Shown: positions 6,436-15,755, counted from the first letter of the stretch. The stretch is 39,433 nt of DNA from Alphaproteobacteria bacterium (GCA_015062395.1 SUUS01000010.1:1-39433); one strand, 5' to 3'. Notes: a model not told the origin generated them from the letters alone. Numbers and translations are program-made.

Positions 6436-6975
6436 ATGGAATTAAAAGGTTCAAAAACAGAACAGAATTTACAAACAGCTTTTGCAGGAGAATCGCAAGC
6501 GCGTAATAAATATACGTATTATGCAAGTAAAGCCCGTAAAGAAGGCTATAATCAAATAGCAGATTTATTTGAAGCAACAGCAAATAATGAAAAAGAACAT
6601 GCTAAATTATGGTTTAAAGCTTTGCACAATGATGAAGTTCCTTCAACAGATGTTAATTTGGCTGATGCTGCAGATGGTGAAAACTATGAATGGACTGATA
6701 TGTACGCAAATATGGCAAAGGAAGCAAGGGAAGAAGGCTTTACTAAAATTGCTGCTCAAATGGAAATGGTCGCTAAAATTGAAAAACGTCACGAGGAACG
6801 TTATCGTAAATTGTTAGCAAACATTCAAAACGGTGAAGTTTTCCAAAAGTCCCACGTTGTTATGTGGGAATGTGGAAACTGTGGTCATATTCATGTTGGC
6901 GAAAAAGCTCCTGAAAAATGCCCTGTTTGTAATCATCCAAAAGCATATTTCTTTATGCAAGAAGATAATTTTTAA
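6436..6975 (+). CDS. rbr: Rubrerythrin
   Basis: Non-haem iron peroxidase of anaerobic and microaerobic cells that reduces hydrogen peroxide. 179 aa. The N-terminal ferritin-like four-helix domain carries the diiron Glu/His ligands ([27 protein letters not shown]). The C-terminal rubredoxin domain has two CxxC pairs ([10 protein letters not shown] and [11 protein letters not shown]) for one iron. The start at 6436 has CAGGAG 8 nt upstream; an in-frame ATG at 6382 lacks a site and adds non-homologous residues. It is a monocistronic unit with its own promoter and terminator. Electron donor genes (rubredoxin, NADH reductase) are not nearby. Confidence 0.96.
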   Translation: MELKGSKTEQNLQTAFAGESQARNKYTYYASKARKEGYNQIADLFEATANNEKEHAKLWFKALHNDEVPSTDVNLADAADGENYEWTDMYANMAKEAREEGFTKIAAQMEMVAKIEKRHEERYRKLLANIQNGEVFQKSHVVMWECGNCGHIHVGEKAPEKCPVCNHPKAYFFMQEDNF

Positions 6976-6991
6976 TTGATGTGAAAATTAA

Positions 6992-7023
6992 GAAAGCCTC
7001 TCATTTTTTGAGAGGCTTTTTTC
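6992..7023. terminator. Bidirectional terminator after rbr
   Basis: AAAGCCTCTCA, short T loop, TGAGAGGCTTTTTT. It serves rbr on the plus strand and the convergent lipoprotein gene on the minus strand. Confidence 0.9.
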
Positions 7024-7030
7024 ATTCATA

Positions 7031-7402
7031 TTAACGACACTTTTGATGGTGTTCATGCAAATTAGATTCTGGACGAAGACGAATAATACAAGGTGTTCTG
7101 TAAGTATTGTATTTTCCATGTCCAAAATAACGACCACCGAATCCAGCATCTTCGATTCCTTGAATACCAGCACCGACAACGTTCATTGTACCGTTTGTTG
7201 CTGTATAAGTTGCATTAGCGGCAACACCAAAAATATATCTGGGGATATCTAATAAACGATCGAATGGATCACGATAAACCGTTGTATGTGTTGCGTTGCA
7301 TTTTGTTTGTGCATGTGTGCATGTTGTTGTTGTGCAACCTGTTAATGCCAATGCACCAATAGTACCAAATAATACTAATGTTTTGTTGATGTTTTTTTTC
7401 AT
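7031..7402 (-). CDS. Putative lipoprotein (123 aa)
   Basis: Function not recognised. A signal peptide of type II (MKKNINKTLVLFGTIGALALTGC) gives a lipobox LTGC with Cys23 as the lipidated residue. The first mature residues are Thr/Cys-rich (CTTTTCTHAQTKC). A middle segment (DPFDRLLDIPRYIFGVAANATY) and a Gly-rich stretch (VVGAGIQGIEDAGFGGRYFGHG) follow. Three more Cys are present. AGAGGG lies 6 nt before the ATG, and a clear promoter precedes it. Probably anchored in the inner or outer membrane, facing the periplasm. Confidence 0.85.
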   Translation of the reverse strand: MKKNINKTLVLFGTIGALALTGCTTTTCTHAQTKCNATHTTVYRDPFDRLLDIPRYIFGVAANATYTATNGTMNVVGAGIQGIEDAGFGGRYFGHGKYNTYRTPCIIRLRPESNLHEHHQKCR

Positions 7403-7462
7403 TTTATTCCCTCTTTCTTTTCAGTTAATAAACTTGGGCGAATTTTTCGCAATATCGAGAGA

Positions 7463-7491
7463 ATTATATCATGTTTTTTGAAAAAAGTAAA
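7463..7491 (-). promoter_or_regulatory. Promoter of the lipoprotein gene
   Basis: Minus strand TTTACT (7491-7486), 17 nt, TATAAT (7468-7463), with TGA before the -10 (extended -10). Nearly the same 29-nt sequence drives the next gene (8038-8066). Confidence 0.75.
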
Positions 7492-7571
7492 CAAAAAAAT
7501 TCGGAAAGAAAAACGATAAAATTCAAATAGTTATAAGATTAAAAAGGTATTTTGTTCTAAAAAAAGAGATT

Positions 7572-7596
7572 AAAAAAAACGAATCGATTCGTTTTA
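7572..7596 (-). terminator. Terminator of the ankyrin gene, built on a perfect palindrome
   Basis: AAAACGAATCGATTCGTTTT (7576-7595) is a perfect 20-bp palindrome overlapping the stop codon. On the minus strand it is followed by T residues. It contains back-to-back GAATC and GATTC, both targets of the GANTC methyltransferase. Confidence 0.7.
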
Positions 7597-8013
7597 ATGA
7601 TGTTGATTTTGGTATTCCTGATATAATAATTTTTGTATAAAACAGTATCGTCCAGCTGTTTTGGCTGCATTTAAATAAATTCTGGTTCCATTGCTTAAAA
7701 AAAGAGCATCAATAATTTTATTCAAAAAAGATGTTTTTTCTTCATATTCTTTAGCTGCAATGAGGTTTTTGTCCGAAAAACGTAAAGCTTCTAGTAAATC
7801 CAAAGTCAGTCCTAAAGTTTTTTGTGTTGTTTTTGGGTGGGTTGCCAACAAGGCTAATGCTTCATCGTTCTTGTACCATAAGGCATGCTCCAAAGCAGTA
7901 CTTCCGTTTTCATCACGTATATTTGCCGTTAATCCTTTGTCCAAGCAAAGAGAAACGAAACGATTATCTTTTCTTTGTATAGCATGTAAAAAGTCTTGTT
8001 CGATTTGAAGCAT
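7594..8013 (-). CDS. Ankyrin-repeat-like protein (139 aa)
   Basis: A short cytoplasmic protein with at least one recognisable ankyrin unit (GLTANIRDENGSTALEHALWYKNDEALALL, residues about 29-58), preceded by a helix pair (FLHAIQRKDNRFVSLCLDKGL) that fits half of a preceding repeat. The C-terminal half (LEALRFSDKNLIAAKEY... to end) is helical and degenerate. Such domains bind proteins; the partner is unknown. AAAGG precedes the ATG. The gene has its own promoter and terminator. No secretion signal is visible, so an effector role is speculation. Confidence 0.85.
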   Translation of the reverse strand: MLQIEQDFLHAIQRKDNRFVSLCLDKGLTANIRDENGSTALEHALWYKNDEALALLATHPKTTQKTLGLTLDLLEALRFSDKNLIAAKEYEEKTSFLNKIIDALFLSNGTRIYLNAAKTAGRYCFIQKLLYQEYQNQHH

Positions 8014-8037
8014 TATCGGTACCTTTCTTTAAAAAGG

Positions 8038-8066
8038 ATAATATCATATTTTTTCGATAAAGTAAA
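8038..8066 (-). promoter_or_regulatory. Promoter of the ankyrin gene
   Basis: Minus strand TTTACT (8066-8061), 17 nt, TATTAT (8043-8038) with an extended TGA. Matches the lipoprotein promoter at 24 of 29 positions. Confidence 0.75.
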
Positions 8067-8075
8067 TCGATAAAT

Positions 8076-8100
8076 AAAGGGGACTTTCAAATCCCCTTTT
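8076..8100 (-). terminator. murA terminator
   Basis: AAAGGGGA, loop, TCCCCTTT just past the murA stop on the minus strand, with a T-rich tail. Confidence 0.8.
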
Positions 8101-8107
8101 GAGTTTT

Positions 8108-9376
8108 TTATTCTTCAGATTTTATTTTAATCCGTTCAATATCAGCACCACAGACGCGTAATTTTTCTTCCATATGGTCGTATCCTCTGTCTAGGTGGTA
8201 TATTCTGCTGACAAGTGTTTCGCCTTTGGCTGCCAAGCCTGCTAATACCAAAGCTGCTGAAGCTCTTAAATCCGAAGCCATTACCTGTGCGCCAGATAAT
8301 TGAGGTACACCACGAACGATAGCTGTTCTGCTTCCTTGCAGGCGAATGTCTGCGCCCATACGGACCAATTCTTGAACGTGCATGAAACGATTTTCAAAAA
8401 TGTTTTCAGTGACAGTCGATGTTCCTTCTGCTAAACACATCAAAGCCATCATTTGAGCTTGAACATCTGTTGGAAAACCTGGAAATTCTTCGGTCGTGAT
8501 GTCGGTTGCCTTTAAGCGACAATCAGCACCCTTTACAATAATCCCATTATCTTTTTCGAAAATATCCAGCCCCATATAACATAAAGAAAAGACAACATCT
8601 TCCATTAAATAAAGATGTGCATTTTCAATGTAAAGTTGACCTTGTGTGATACCGGCTGCCACAGCATATGTTGCAGCTTCGATTCGGTCTGGAACAACTG
8701 TGTGAGATGTGCCATGTAAACTTTCAACACCGTTAACGATTAATCTTTGCGTTCCAATTCCTTTAATATCAGCACCCATTTCAACCAAACAACGTGCCAA
8801 GTCGGTCACTTCTGGTTCTGCTGCTGCATTAATAATTTCCGTTGTGCCATCTGCTAAAACAGCTGCCATTAAGGCATTCATTGTTCCACCGACGGTTTTG
8901 ATTTGGAAATAAATTTTATTACCTTTTGGTTTTCCTGTTGCCAAAACGTATCCGTTTTGAATGTCGATATTTACACCGAGTTGTTCCATCGCGTACAAAT
9001 GTCTGTCAACAGGGCGCGTTCCAATAGCGCATCCACCAGGTAAAGATACTTTGGCTTGATGAAAACGTCCAACTAATGGTCCTAAAACCCAAAAGCTTGC
9101 ACGCATTTTGGATACCAATTCATAAGGGGCGTCAAATTTATTAATGTTATTTGCCTTGATACGCAGGACATCACCTTCAAAAGAAACTTCTGCACCTAAA
9201 TGTATTAAAACGTCTGTCATTGTGCGAATGTCTGATAAATTAGGAACGTCTCGCAATACAACTTCATCTTCTGTTAATAATGCAGCAGCCATCAAAGGTA
9301 AAACTGCATTTTTAGCGCCTTTAACACGAATGTGTCCGTTTAAAGATTTTCCTCCAACGATACGAATTCTATCCAT
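8108..9376 (-). CDS. murA: UDP-N-acetylglucosamine 1-carboxyvinyltransferase
   Basis: First committed step of peptidoglycan synthesis: transfers enolpyruvate from PEP to UDP-GlcNAc in the cytoplasm. 422 aa, full length. The N-terminus [14 protein letters not shown] with [19 protein letters not shown] is typical. The catalytic cysteine is Cys116 in [12 protein letters not shown], predicting fosfomycin sensitivity at the target level (Cys rather than Asp). The start at 9376 (AAAGGA upstream) matches the family; it overlaps the dtd stop by 8 nt, so it is translationally coupled. Last gene of pepA-dtd-murA. Confidence 0.97.
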   Translation of the reverse strand: MDRIRIVGGKSLNGHIRVKGAKNAVLPLMAAALLTEDEVVLRDVPNLSDIRTMTDVLIHLGAEVSFEGDVLRIKANNINKFDAPYELVSKMRASFWVLGPLVGRFHQAKVSLPGGCAIGTRPVDRHLYAMEQLGVNIDIQNGYVLATGKPKGNKIYFQIKTVGGTMNALMAAVLADGTTEIINAAAEPEVTDLARCLVEMGADIKGIGTQRLIVNGVESLHGTSHTVVPDRIEAATYAVAAGITQGQLYIENAHLYLMEDVVFSLCYMGLDIFEKDNGIIVKGADCRLKATDITTEEFPGFPTDVQAQMMALMCLAEGTSTVTENIFENRFMHVQELVRMGADIRLQGSRTAIVRGVPQLSGAQVMASDLRASAALVLAGLAAKGETLVSRIYHLDRGYDHMEEKLRVCGADIERIKIKSEE

Positions 9377-9956
9377 TTTTATTTTCCTTTTGTTGTTTGC
9401 GCAGAGCAATGTTTCTTTTCAGCATTTGCGCTTCTCGATTGAACTTTTCCATTTCTTTTTCTGTTAATCCCAGATAATTTTCAGTTTGATTTGTTTGTTC
9501 TTTTTCTTGAACTTTTTGTGGCGTTTCAATAATCATCGTCACAGGTCCATCATTGGTAATTTCAACTTTCATATCAGCTTGAAAAATACCCGTTTCAACA
9601 GGTATGTCATACTTTTTAAGTTCTTCAATAAAGTCTTTATACAACTTTTGGGCTGTTGTTGGGTGAGCTGCATCTGTAAAAGATGGACGGCGTCCTTTTT
9701 CGCAATTTCCATATAATGTAAATTGAGATATAACCAATGCCGAACCATTGATATCTTTCAAAGACAGATTCATTTTAGCATTTTCATCTTCAAAAACTCT
9801 TAAATGAGCAATTTTTTCAGCAAGCCACTCAACTTGTTTTTGACCATCTCCTTGTCCAACACCAAGTAAGACATTGAAACCTTTTCCAATTTGACCGACA
9901 ATTTGTCCATCTACGGAAACGGATGAAGCTAACACTCTTTGAACAACTGCACGCAT
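9369..9956 (-). CDS. dtd: D-aminoacyl-tRNA deacylase with C-terminal extension
   Basis: DTD removes D-amino acids (and Gly from tRNA-Ala) attached to tRNA. The first ~147 residues are a complete DTD with the two active-site signatures SQFTLYG and the cis Gly-Pro NDGPVTMI. A tail of about 45 residues then follows ([45 protein letters not shown]), strongly charged and probably helical. This is longer than the family norm of about 145-150. The start directly follows the pepA stop (TAA-ATG) and the tail overlaps the murA start, so the extension may have arisen by stop-codon loss into the murA leader. Confidence 0.95.
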   Translation of the reverse strand: MRAVVQRVLASSVSVDGQIVGQIGKGFNVLLGVGQGDGQKQVEWLAEKIAHLRVFEDENAKMNLSLKDINGSALVISQFTLYGNCEKGRRPSFTDAAHPTTAQKLYKDFIEELKKYDIPVETGIFQADMKVEITNDGPVTMIIETPQKVQEKEQTNQTENYLGLTEKEMEKFNREAQMLKRNIALRKQQKENKNG

Positions 9957-11390
9957 TTATTTATCCAGAATGAATTGAGTTAATAATGCAACACCAAAAC
10001 CTGTTGCGCCTTTTGGAGCCATTGGTTTGTCTGAATCGTTCCAACAAACAGAGGCCATATCAATATGCGCCCATGCGATATCTTTTTGAATAAAGCGTTT
10101 CAAGAAACAAGCAGCTGTGGCAGAACCTGCAGCACCTTGACCTCCGATATTGCAAACGTCTGCAATGTTGGAATCCATCATTTTATCAAATGCAGCATTC
10201 ATTGGAAGTTCCCAAATTTTATCTATTGTTTGAGATGATGCATTTTTCAATTCGTCTTTCAATGTTTCATCGTTGCAGAATAGTCCAGCATATTGATCAG
10301 CAAAAACATAACGCATAACTCCAGTCAAGGTTGCAATGTCGATAATTTGACTTGGTTTGTATTTTTCTTGTCCATACCAAAGCGCATCGGCTAAAATCAG
10401 ACGGCCTTCAGCATCTGTGTTGCCAACTTCCACCGTAATTCCAGACATACTTGTCCAAATGTCATCTACGTGTTGCGCTGTAGATGACAGCATATTTTCA
10501 ACCAATGGAACAATAGCGACTACGTTTTTCTTAACGCCAATTTTTGATAAGGCTATCATTGTACCCACAACAGCTGCGCCACCAGACATGTCGTATTTCA
10601 TATGTGTTAATCCACTGGCCGGTTTTAAATTCATTCCACCACTGTCATAGCAGACGCCTTTTCCAACCAAAACGGTTGGCTTTTCGTTTTTGGGACCATT
10701 CATGTATTCCATGACAAGCAAGAACGGTTCTTTTGCAGCGCCAGAGGCAACATTTAATAACAGGTTCATGCCCAATTTTTGCATTTGTTTTGTATCAAGA
10801 ACTTTAATTTTGACTTTTGACAGTTCCATTTCTTTAACAGCTTCGACAAAATCAGCTGGAGACAACATATTCGCAGGTTCTGATATTAAATCTCTGGCTT
10901 CATAAATGCCATCCATGACTGCAAATAAATTTTCAAAAGCTTTTTCATCTTCGCTGGCTGTTTTGCTGACAATTTTTATTGATTTAGCTTCTTTTTTTTC
11001 AGATTTATATTCGTCAAAAACATAAGACCCCAAGCCCAATCCGTAAGCCAAATGTGCTGCAGGTGTTTTTGTTTGCGTCTTTTCATTTTTCAAGCCACAA
11101 GCACAAACGGAAATTTCTTTTTGGGGCAGTGTTTTTATAAAAGAAGCTATCGTTCCACCTAATTTTTGGAAAAACAAATCTGAATCGGTTTCTTCTTTTT
11201 TACCTGCACCGAATAAGTATGTTAAAAAGCCGTCCATCATGAAAGAAACTTTTTCGCCAGCCTTTCCTGTATAATTATACGCTTTGATAGCGTTTTTATC
11301 AAAATCGTCGTGCAGTTTTTGCCCTTCGAAAGTGGGGATAATTAAAACAGATGTCTTGTTTTGTTGTGGAATAATAAATTCTATTTTCAT
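9957..11390 (-). CDS. pepA: Leucyl aminopeptidase (M17)
   Basis: Two-metal cytoplasmic exopeptidase that releases N-terminal amino acids from peptides. 477 aa. The C-terminal catalytic domain has VGKGVCYDSGGMNLKP (Lys and Asp ligands) and the M17 signature NTDAEGRLILADAL with Asp/Glu ligands and catalytic Arg. The N-terminal domain is divergent, as usual. The start at 11390 (GAGG, about 5 nt spacing) is chosen; a longer frame reads into the divergent promoter region. It is the first gene of pepA-dtd-murA, divergent from the HAD gene. Confidence 0.95.
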   Translation of the reverse strand: MKIEFIIPQQNKTSVLIIPTFEGQKLHDDFDKNAIKAYNYTGKAGEKVSFMMDGFLTYLFGAGKKEETDSDLFFQKLGGTIASFIKTLPQKEISVCACGLKNEKTQTKTPAAHLAYGLGLGSYVFDEYKSEKKEAKSIKIVSKTASEDEKAFENLFAVMDGIYEARDLISEPANMLSPADFVEAVKEMELSKVKIKVLDTKQMQKLGMNLLLNVASGAAKEPFLLVMEYMNGPKNEKPTVLVGKGVCYDSGGMNLKPASGLTHMKYDMSGGAAVVGTMIALSKIGVKKNVVAIVPLVENMLSSTAQHVDDIWTSMSGITVEVGNTDAEGRLILADALWYGQEKYKPSQIIDIATLTGVMRYVFADQYAGLFCNDETLKDELKNASSQTIDKIWELPMNAAFDKMMDSNIADVCNIGGQGAAGSATAACFLKRFIQKDIAWAHIDMASVCWNDSDKPMAPKGATGFGVALLTQFILDK

Positions 11391-11410
11391 AAAAACCTCG
11401 CTTGTATTTT

Positions 11411-11440
11411 TTGTCAAAATTGAATATGATATGTACAGTT
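11411..11440 (+). promoter_or_regulatory. Probable promoter of the HAD-mrcA-prfB operon
   Basis: Extended -10 candidate TGA-TATGTA (11427-11435); TTGTCA lies upstream at 11411-11416 but is correctly spaced (17 nt) only for the alternative -10 TACAGT. The assignment of the exact -10 is uncertain. Confidence 0.4.
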
Positions 11441-11465
11441 TAAACAAAAAAGGAATTTTTTTCAA

Positions 11466-12155
11466 ATGAAAAATGATATTTTAAAACCAACAAAGGCAAT
11501 TTGTTTTCCTGAAGTTAATTTAGATGGTGTGAAAGGTGTTTTAATTGATTTAGATAATACATTGTATCACTATCGCCCTCCACATGAAAAGGCAATGCAA
11601 GCCGTTCATCGTTTCTTGTGTAAGGTACACCCTATGCCAAAAGCTGATTTTGAACAAGATTTTGAACGTGTCTGGAACAGCATTTATGAAGAGTTAGGAA
11701 ATGTCCCAATAGCACATAATCGGACATTGATTTTTCAACGTTTTGCAGAAGAAAAGGGCATTGAAAAACCATATGAATTTGGATTAAAAGCAAACACAAT
11801 TTACTTTAAAAAAGTTTTTACTTGGATGCGTCGTTTGGGACCAGATAAAAATGCTGTTTTATTTTTAAAGGAGTGTAAAAAAAGAAACTTACCAGTTTGT
11901 TTGGTGACGGATTTGTTTGCATCGATTCAGACAGAAAAATTAAAAGCCTTGAAGTTAACCAATTATGTTGATTTTATTGTGGCAAATGATGAAGTCGGAT
12001 TTGACAAACCAAATGCTAAAATGTTCACTAAAGCTTTGGAAAAAATCGGTATGACTGAAAAAGATGTCATAATGATAGGGGATCATCCTGTAAAAGATAT
12101 TCAAGGAGCTCAAAAAATAGGCATTCGAACACATCAGGTTGAACTGTTGAAATAA
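11466..12155 (+). CDS. HAD-superfamily hydrolase (pyrimidine 5'-nucleotidase-like)
   Basis: Cytoplasmic HAD phosphatase of 229 aa. Motif I is DLDNTL (nucleophile Asp28, acid Asp30), motif II is the Thr of LVTDLFAS, motif III the Lys of GFDKPNAKMF, motif IV GDHPVKDIQGA. The DLDNTLY start and an alpha-helical cap between motifs I and II fit subfamily IA, near YjjG/pyrimidine 5'-nucleotidases, but the substrate is not decided by sequence. An A-rich leader with AAGGAA precedes the ATG. It begins a plus-strand operon; mrcA starts 40 nt downstream. Confidence 0.9.
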   Translation: MKNDILKPTKAICFPEVNLDGVKGVLIDLDNTLYHYRPPHEKAMQAVHRFLCKVHPMPKADFEQDFERVWNSIYEELGNVPIAHNRTLIFQRFAEEKGIEKPYEFGLKANTIYFKKVFTWMRRLGPDKNAVLFLKECKKRNLPVCLVTDLFASIQTEKLKALKLTNYVDFIVANDEVGFDKPNAKMFTKALEKIGMTEKDVIMIGDHPVKDIQGAQKIGIRTHQVELLK

Positions 12156-12194
12156 TGCTTGCAAAAAAGGTATTTTTTTGATATTAGGAACAGT

Positions 12195-14627
12195 ATGAAA
12201 AAACAAAAAAAACATAAACTTATATCATTTTTAGTTGGTCTAGCCAGCTTGGGCTTTTTAGGAGCCTTTGTTGGGTTGGGTATTGTTTTTTTTGTAATCG
12301 TCTATTATTCAAATCAATTACCTGATTACAGACAGCTTGCAACTTATGAGCCGATGATTACGACGCGATTTTATGCATCAGATGGTCAGTTATTGGCAGA
12401 GTATGCTTCTGAAAAACGGATATTTGTTCCTGTGACAGCTATTCCAGAACAAATCATCCAAGCTTTTATTTCTGCTGAAGATAAGAACTTTTATACGCAT
12501 GGTGGGATAGATTATACTGGGATTGTTCGTGCGATTTTAGCCAATCTGAAAAACAGGGGAAGTGGCAGACGTTTAGTTGGTGCTTCTACGATTACGCAAC
12601 AAGTTGCAAAAAACTTTTTCTTATCTTCAGAAGTCAGTTATGTTCGTAAAATAAAAGAAGCTTTGTTAGCTCGCAGAATCGAGCAGACTTTTTCAAAAGA
12701 GCATATTCTAGAGCTTTATATGAACCAAATTTATTTGGGCAGACGCTCTTATGGGGTTGCATCAGCAGGGTTGATGTATTTCAATAAATCTTTGGATGAA
12801 TTGACTTTGGCTGAAAGCGCATTTTTGGCAGCCTTACCAAAAGGACCGAATAACTATGAACCTACAAAAAAATATGATGCTGCTTTGGCTCGACGCAATT
12901 ATGTTTTAGATCGAATGGTTGAAAACGGTTATATTACTTTGGTTCAGGCTGAAGAGGCTAAAAAAGAACCAATTATAACTCAAGAACGCGAATTGAATGC
13001 AACAGTTCAAAATGCTGACTTTTATAATGAAGAAACCAGACGAATAATAGAAGAAAAATATGGAGAAGATATTTTATATCAGGGAGGATTGTCTGTTCGG
13101 ACATCGTTGGATCCTAAATTACAAAATATAGCTGTATCTGTATTGGAAAAAGGATTGTTGGAATATGATAAAAGACATGGATATCGTGGGGTGGTATCGC
13201 ATTTGGAAAATCTTGAAACTTGGGAAGAACAATTAAATGATATAAAAGTCCCATCCTATTTTCCTGCAGCATGGCATAAGGCTGTTGTATTGGAATTACA
13301 AGATGATTATGCTGTAGTTGGTATAGACGATGGTTCTTTGGGGCATATTTTAACAAAGGATATGAGTTGGGCTCGTCCATGGTTGGAACATCAGCGTGTT
13401 TCAGATAAAAAAATAGAAAAATCAGCCGATGTTTTATCTGTAGGGGATGTTATTTATGTTTCGATGAAGAGTAAAAAAACAGAGCCTCAAACGTATTTTT
13501 TACAACAATATCCAAAAGTAGAAGGGGCTGTTGTTGCTTTAGACCCTCATACAGGACGTGTTTTGGCTATGGTGGGTGGGATTTCTTTTGCTAAATCTCA
13601 ATTCAACCGAGCTGTTCAAGCATATCGCCAACCAGGTTCTTCATTCAAGCCATTCGTATATTTGACTGCTCTGGACAATGGATTTACGCCATCAACATTA
13701 ATTTTGGATGCGCCAATGGTTGTGGACCAAGGTCCAGGATTGGAAAAGTGGAAACCCAAAAATTATACAAATGTTTTTTATGGTCCGTCAACTTTACGAA
13801 CAGGGATTGAAAAGTCAAGGAATTTAATGACTGTTCGTTTGGCGCAGGCTGTTGGTATTGAAAAAACTGTAGAGTATGCAAAAAAATTTGGTATATCAGA
13901 TAACTTAAGTCCTTTTTTATCTATGTCCCTTGGTTCTGGCGAAACGACTTTAATGCGTTTGACTGCAGCTTATGCAATGTTGGTAAACGGAGGCAAAAAA
14001 ATCACTCCTAATTTAATCGATAGAATTCAGGACAGAAAAGGTAAAACGATTTATAAGCACGATACACGTCCTTGCGAAGATTGCCAAGGTCAAAATGCAA
14101 CCAGTGCACAAGTTCCTGTTATAGAAGACACGCGTCAACAAATTCAAGATCCAATCAGTGCTTATCAGATGGTCAACATTATGACGGGTGTGGTTGAACG
14201 GGGGACAGGAAAAATTGCCCAAACAGTTAAAAGAACTTTAGCTGGAAAAAGTGGTACGAGTAATGATAACTTTGACACATGGTTTATTGGATTTTCTCCA
14301 GATTTGGTTGTTGGTGTTTTTGTTGGGTTTGATACACCACAGACATTGGGACCAAATGATACGGGCTCTGTTGTGGCTGCGCCTATTTTCCGAGATTTTA
14401 TGGCGCAAGCATTAAAAGATAAACCAGATACACCGTTCAGAATTCCAGAAGGAGTCCGTATGGTTCGTGTCGATGCTAAAACAGGAAAACCAGCAAAAGT
14501 CGGTACAAAAGATGCAATTTGGGAAGCGTTTCGAAAAGAAACAGATGTCAATGAAATAACGCCAGTTATAGGTCAGGATGTCATTATGACGCCAGAAGAT
14601 CAACCACAAATGGGAGGTTTGTATTAA
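12195..14627 (+). CDS. mrcA: Penicillin-binding protein 1A (glycosyltransferase/transpeptidase)
   Basis: Bifunctional peptidoglycan synthase, 810 aa, inner membrane with a large periplasmic part. Transmembrane anchor residues about 12-37. GT51 domain: SAEDKNFYTHGGID (catalytic Glu95), GASTITQQVAKN, RKIKEALLARRIE and YMNQIYLG. An OB-like insert (about 330-430) follows, then the transpeptidase with SxxK at Ser482-Ser-Phe-Lys485 (PGSSFKPF), SxN as SRN, and KSGT at 685-688. The start at 12195 has AGGA in front; an upstream TTG in frame is unsupported. Its stop overlaps the prfB start (TAATG). Confidence 0.97.
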   Translation: MKKQKKHKLISFLVGLASLGFLGAFVGLGIVFFVIVYYSNQLPDYRQLATYEPMITTRFYASDGQLLAEYASEKRIFVPVTAIPEQIIQAFISAEDKNFYTHGGIDYTGIVRAILANLKNRGSGRRLVGASTITQQVAKNFFLSSEVSYVRKIKEALLARRIEQTFSKEHILELYMNQIYLGRRSYGVASAGLMYFNKSLDELTLAESAFLAALPKGPNNYEPTKKYDAALARRNYVLDRMVENGYITLVQAEEAKKEPIITQERELNATVQNADFYNEETRRIIEEKYGEDILYQGGLSVRTSLDPKLQNIAVSVLEKGLLEYDKRHGYRGVVSHLENLETWEEQLNDIKVPSYFPAAWHKAVVLELQDDYAVVGIDDGSLGHILTKDMSWARPWLEHQRVSDKKIEKSADVLSVGDVIYVSMKSKKTEPQTYFLQQYPKVEGAVVALDPHTGRVLAMVGGISFAKSQFNRAVQAYRQPGSSFKPFVYLTALDNGFTPSTLILDAPMVVDQGPGLEKWKPKNYTNVFYGPSTLRTGIEKSRNLMTVRLAQAVGIEKTVEYAKKFGISDNLSPFLSMSLGSGETTLMRLTAAYAMLVNGGKKITPNLIDRIQDRKGKTIYKHDTRPCEDCQGQNATSAQVPVIEDTRQQIQDPISAYQMVNIMTGVVERGTGKIAQTVKRTLAGKSGTSNDNFDTWFIGFSPDLVVGVFVGFDTPQTLGPNDTGSVVAAPIFRDFMAQALKDKPDTPFRIPEGVRMVRVDAKTGKPAKVGTKDAIWEAFRKETDVNEITPVIGQDVIMTPEDQPQMGGLY

Positions 14628-15740
14628 TGTTAGCAGAACAAGAAAATATAAAACAAAAAATAGAGCAATCGTTGGTTTTGCTCAGGAGGCGTCTTTGACT
14701 GGGATAATGCTCTTTATCGACAGTCAGAACTTGAATCGTTGACAGCCGATCCTAATTTGTGGGATGATGCTTCAAAAGCGCAAAAATTGATGTCAGAAAA
14801 AAATAAATTAGATAGTGCTATTTCAGATATTTATCGTTTTGAGCAAGAATTAAAAGACTGTTGTGATTTAATCGAATTGTCCGAGATGGAAGATGATAAA
14901 GATGTTTTCCTCGAGGCTGTTTTGCAATTAGAAAATTTACAAAAAGAAGTTGCACAAAAAGAATTGGAAAGTTTGCTTTCGGGTGAAGCCGATTCAAATG
15001 ATACTTTTTTAGAAATCCATCCTGGAGCAGGGGGGACAGAAGCTCAAGATTGGGCGCAAATGTTGCTTCGTATGTACACTTTTTGGGCGAATAAGCATGG
15101 ATATTTAGTGGATGAAATGGAAATTACAGCAGGTGATGAAGCTGGTATTAAATCTGCGATTATTAAAATTAAAGGAACAAATGCATACGGATGGTTGAAA
15201 ACAGAAAGTGGCGTTCATCGTTTGGTTCGAATTTCGCCTTTTGATGCAAATGCCAGACGACATACAAGTTTTGCGTCTGTATGGGTTTATCCTGTTGTTG
15301 ATGATAGTATTCAAATTGATATAGATCCATCAGATTGCAGAATCGATACTTATCGAGCTTCGGGAGCTGGGGGACAACATGTTAATAAGACAGATAGCGC
15401 TATTCGTATTACTCACCAACCAACAGGGATTGTTGTTCAGTGCCAAAATCAGCGCAGTCAGTTTGCTAACAGAGACGAAGCTTGGGCGATGTTAAGGGCT
15501 CGTTTATATGAGTTGGAATTGCAAAAACGTCAGGAAAAAAGTCAAGCAGTTGAATCAACTAAATCTGAAATCGGTTGGGGACATCAGATACGTTCATATG
15601 TTTTACAACCATATCAATTAGTAAAAGATTTAAGAACGCAAGTAGAAACATCTGATACAGCTGGTGTGTTGGATGGAGAGATTGATTTATTTTTAAATGC
15701 TGCATTGGCCAGTGGAATTGAAAATCCATCAGAAAGTTAA
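14627..15740 (+). CDS. prfB: Peptide chain release factor 2, programmed +1 frameshift
   Basis: RF2 reads UGA and UAA. The gene is split: frame 1 from the ATG at 14627 reads 23 codons to an in-frame TGA at 14696-14698, then translation continues in the +1 frame from 14697 (GAC) to 15740. The total is about 370 aa, the normal RF2 length. The recoding site is the classical one: an internal Shine-Dalgarno AGGAGG (14684-14689), 3 nt, CTT TGA C. RF2 features downstream are the stop-recognition tripeptide SPF (ISPFDANARRHTSF) and the catalytic GGQ (SGAGGQHVNKTDSA). The stop at the site is RF2's own UGA, so low RF2 favours shifting: autoregulation. Start overlaps the mrcA stop. Confidence 0.97.
14684..14699 (+). 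promoter_or_regulatory. RF2 +1 recoding signal
   Basis: AGGAGG-CGT-CTT-TGA-C. Spacing between the internal Shine-Dalgarno and the CTT slip codon is exactly 3 nt, as in the E. coli prfB site. Confidence 0.95.
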
Positions 15741-15755
15741 AGGGGGGGAAGGTAA

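Noticed and set aside
14165-14551. 128-aa minus-strand frame inside mrcA
   Set aside because: Antisense to the conserved KSGT region of PBP1A; no ribosome site or family match.
14739-15740. prfB starting at the in-frame TTG
   Set aside because: The upstream ATG frame plus a canonical RF2 recoding site restores the full-length protein, so the short start is an artefact of ignoring the frameshift.
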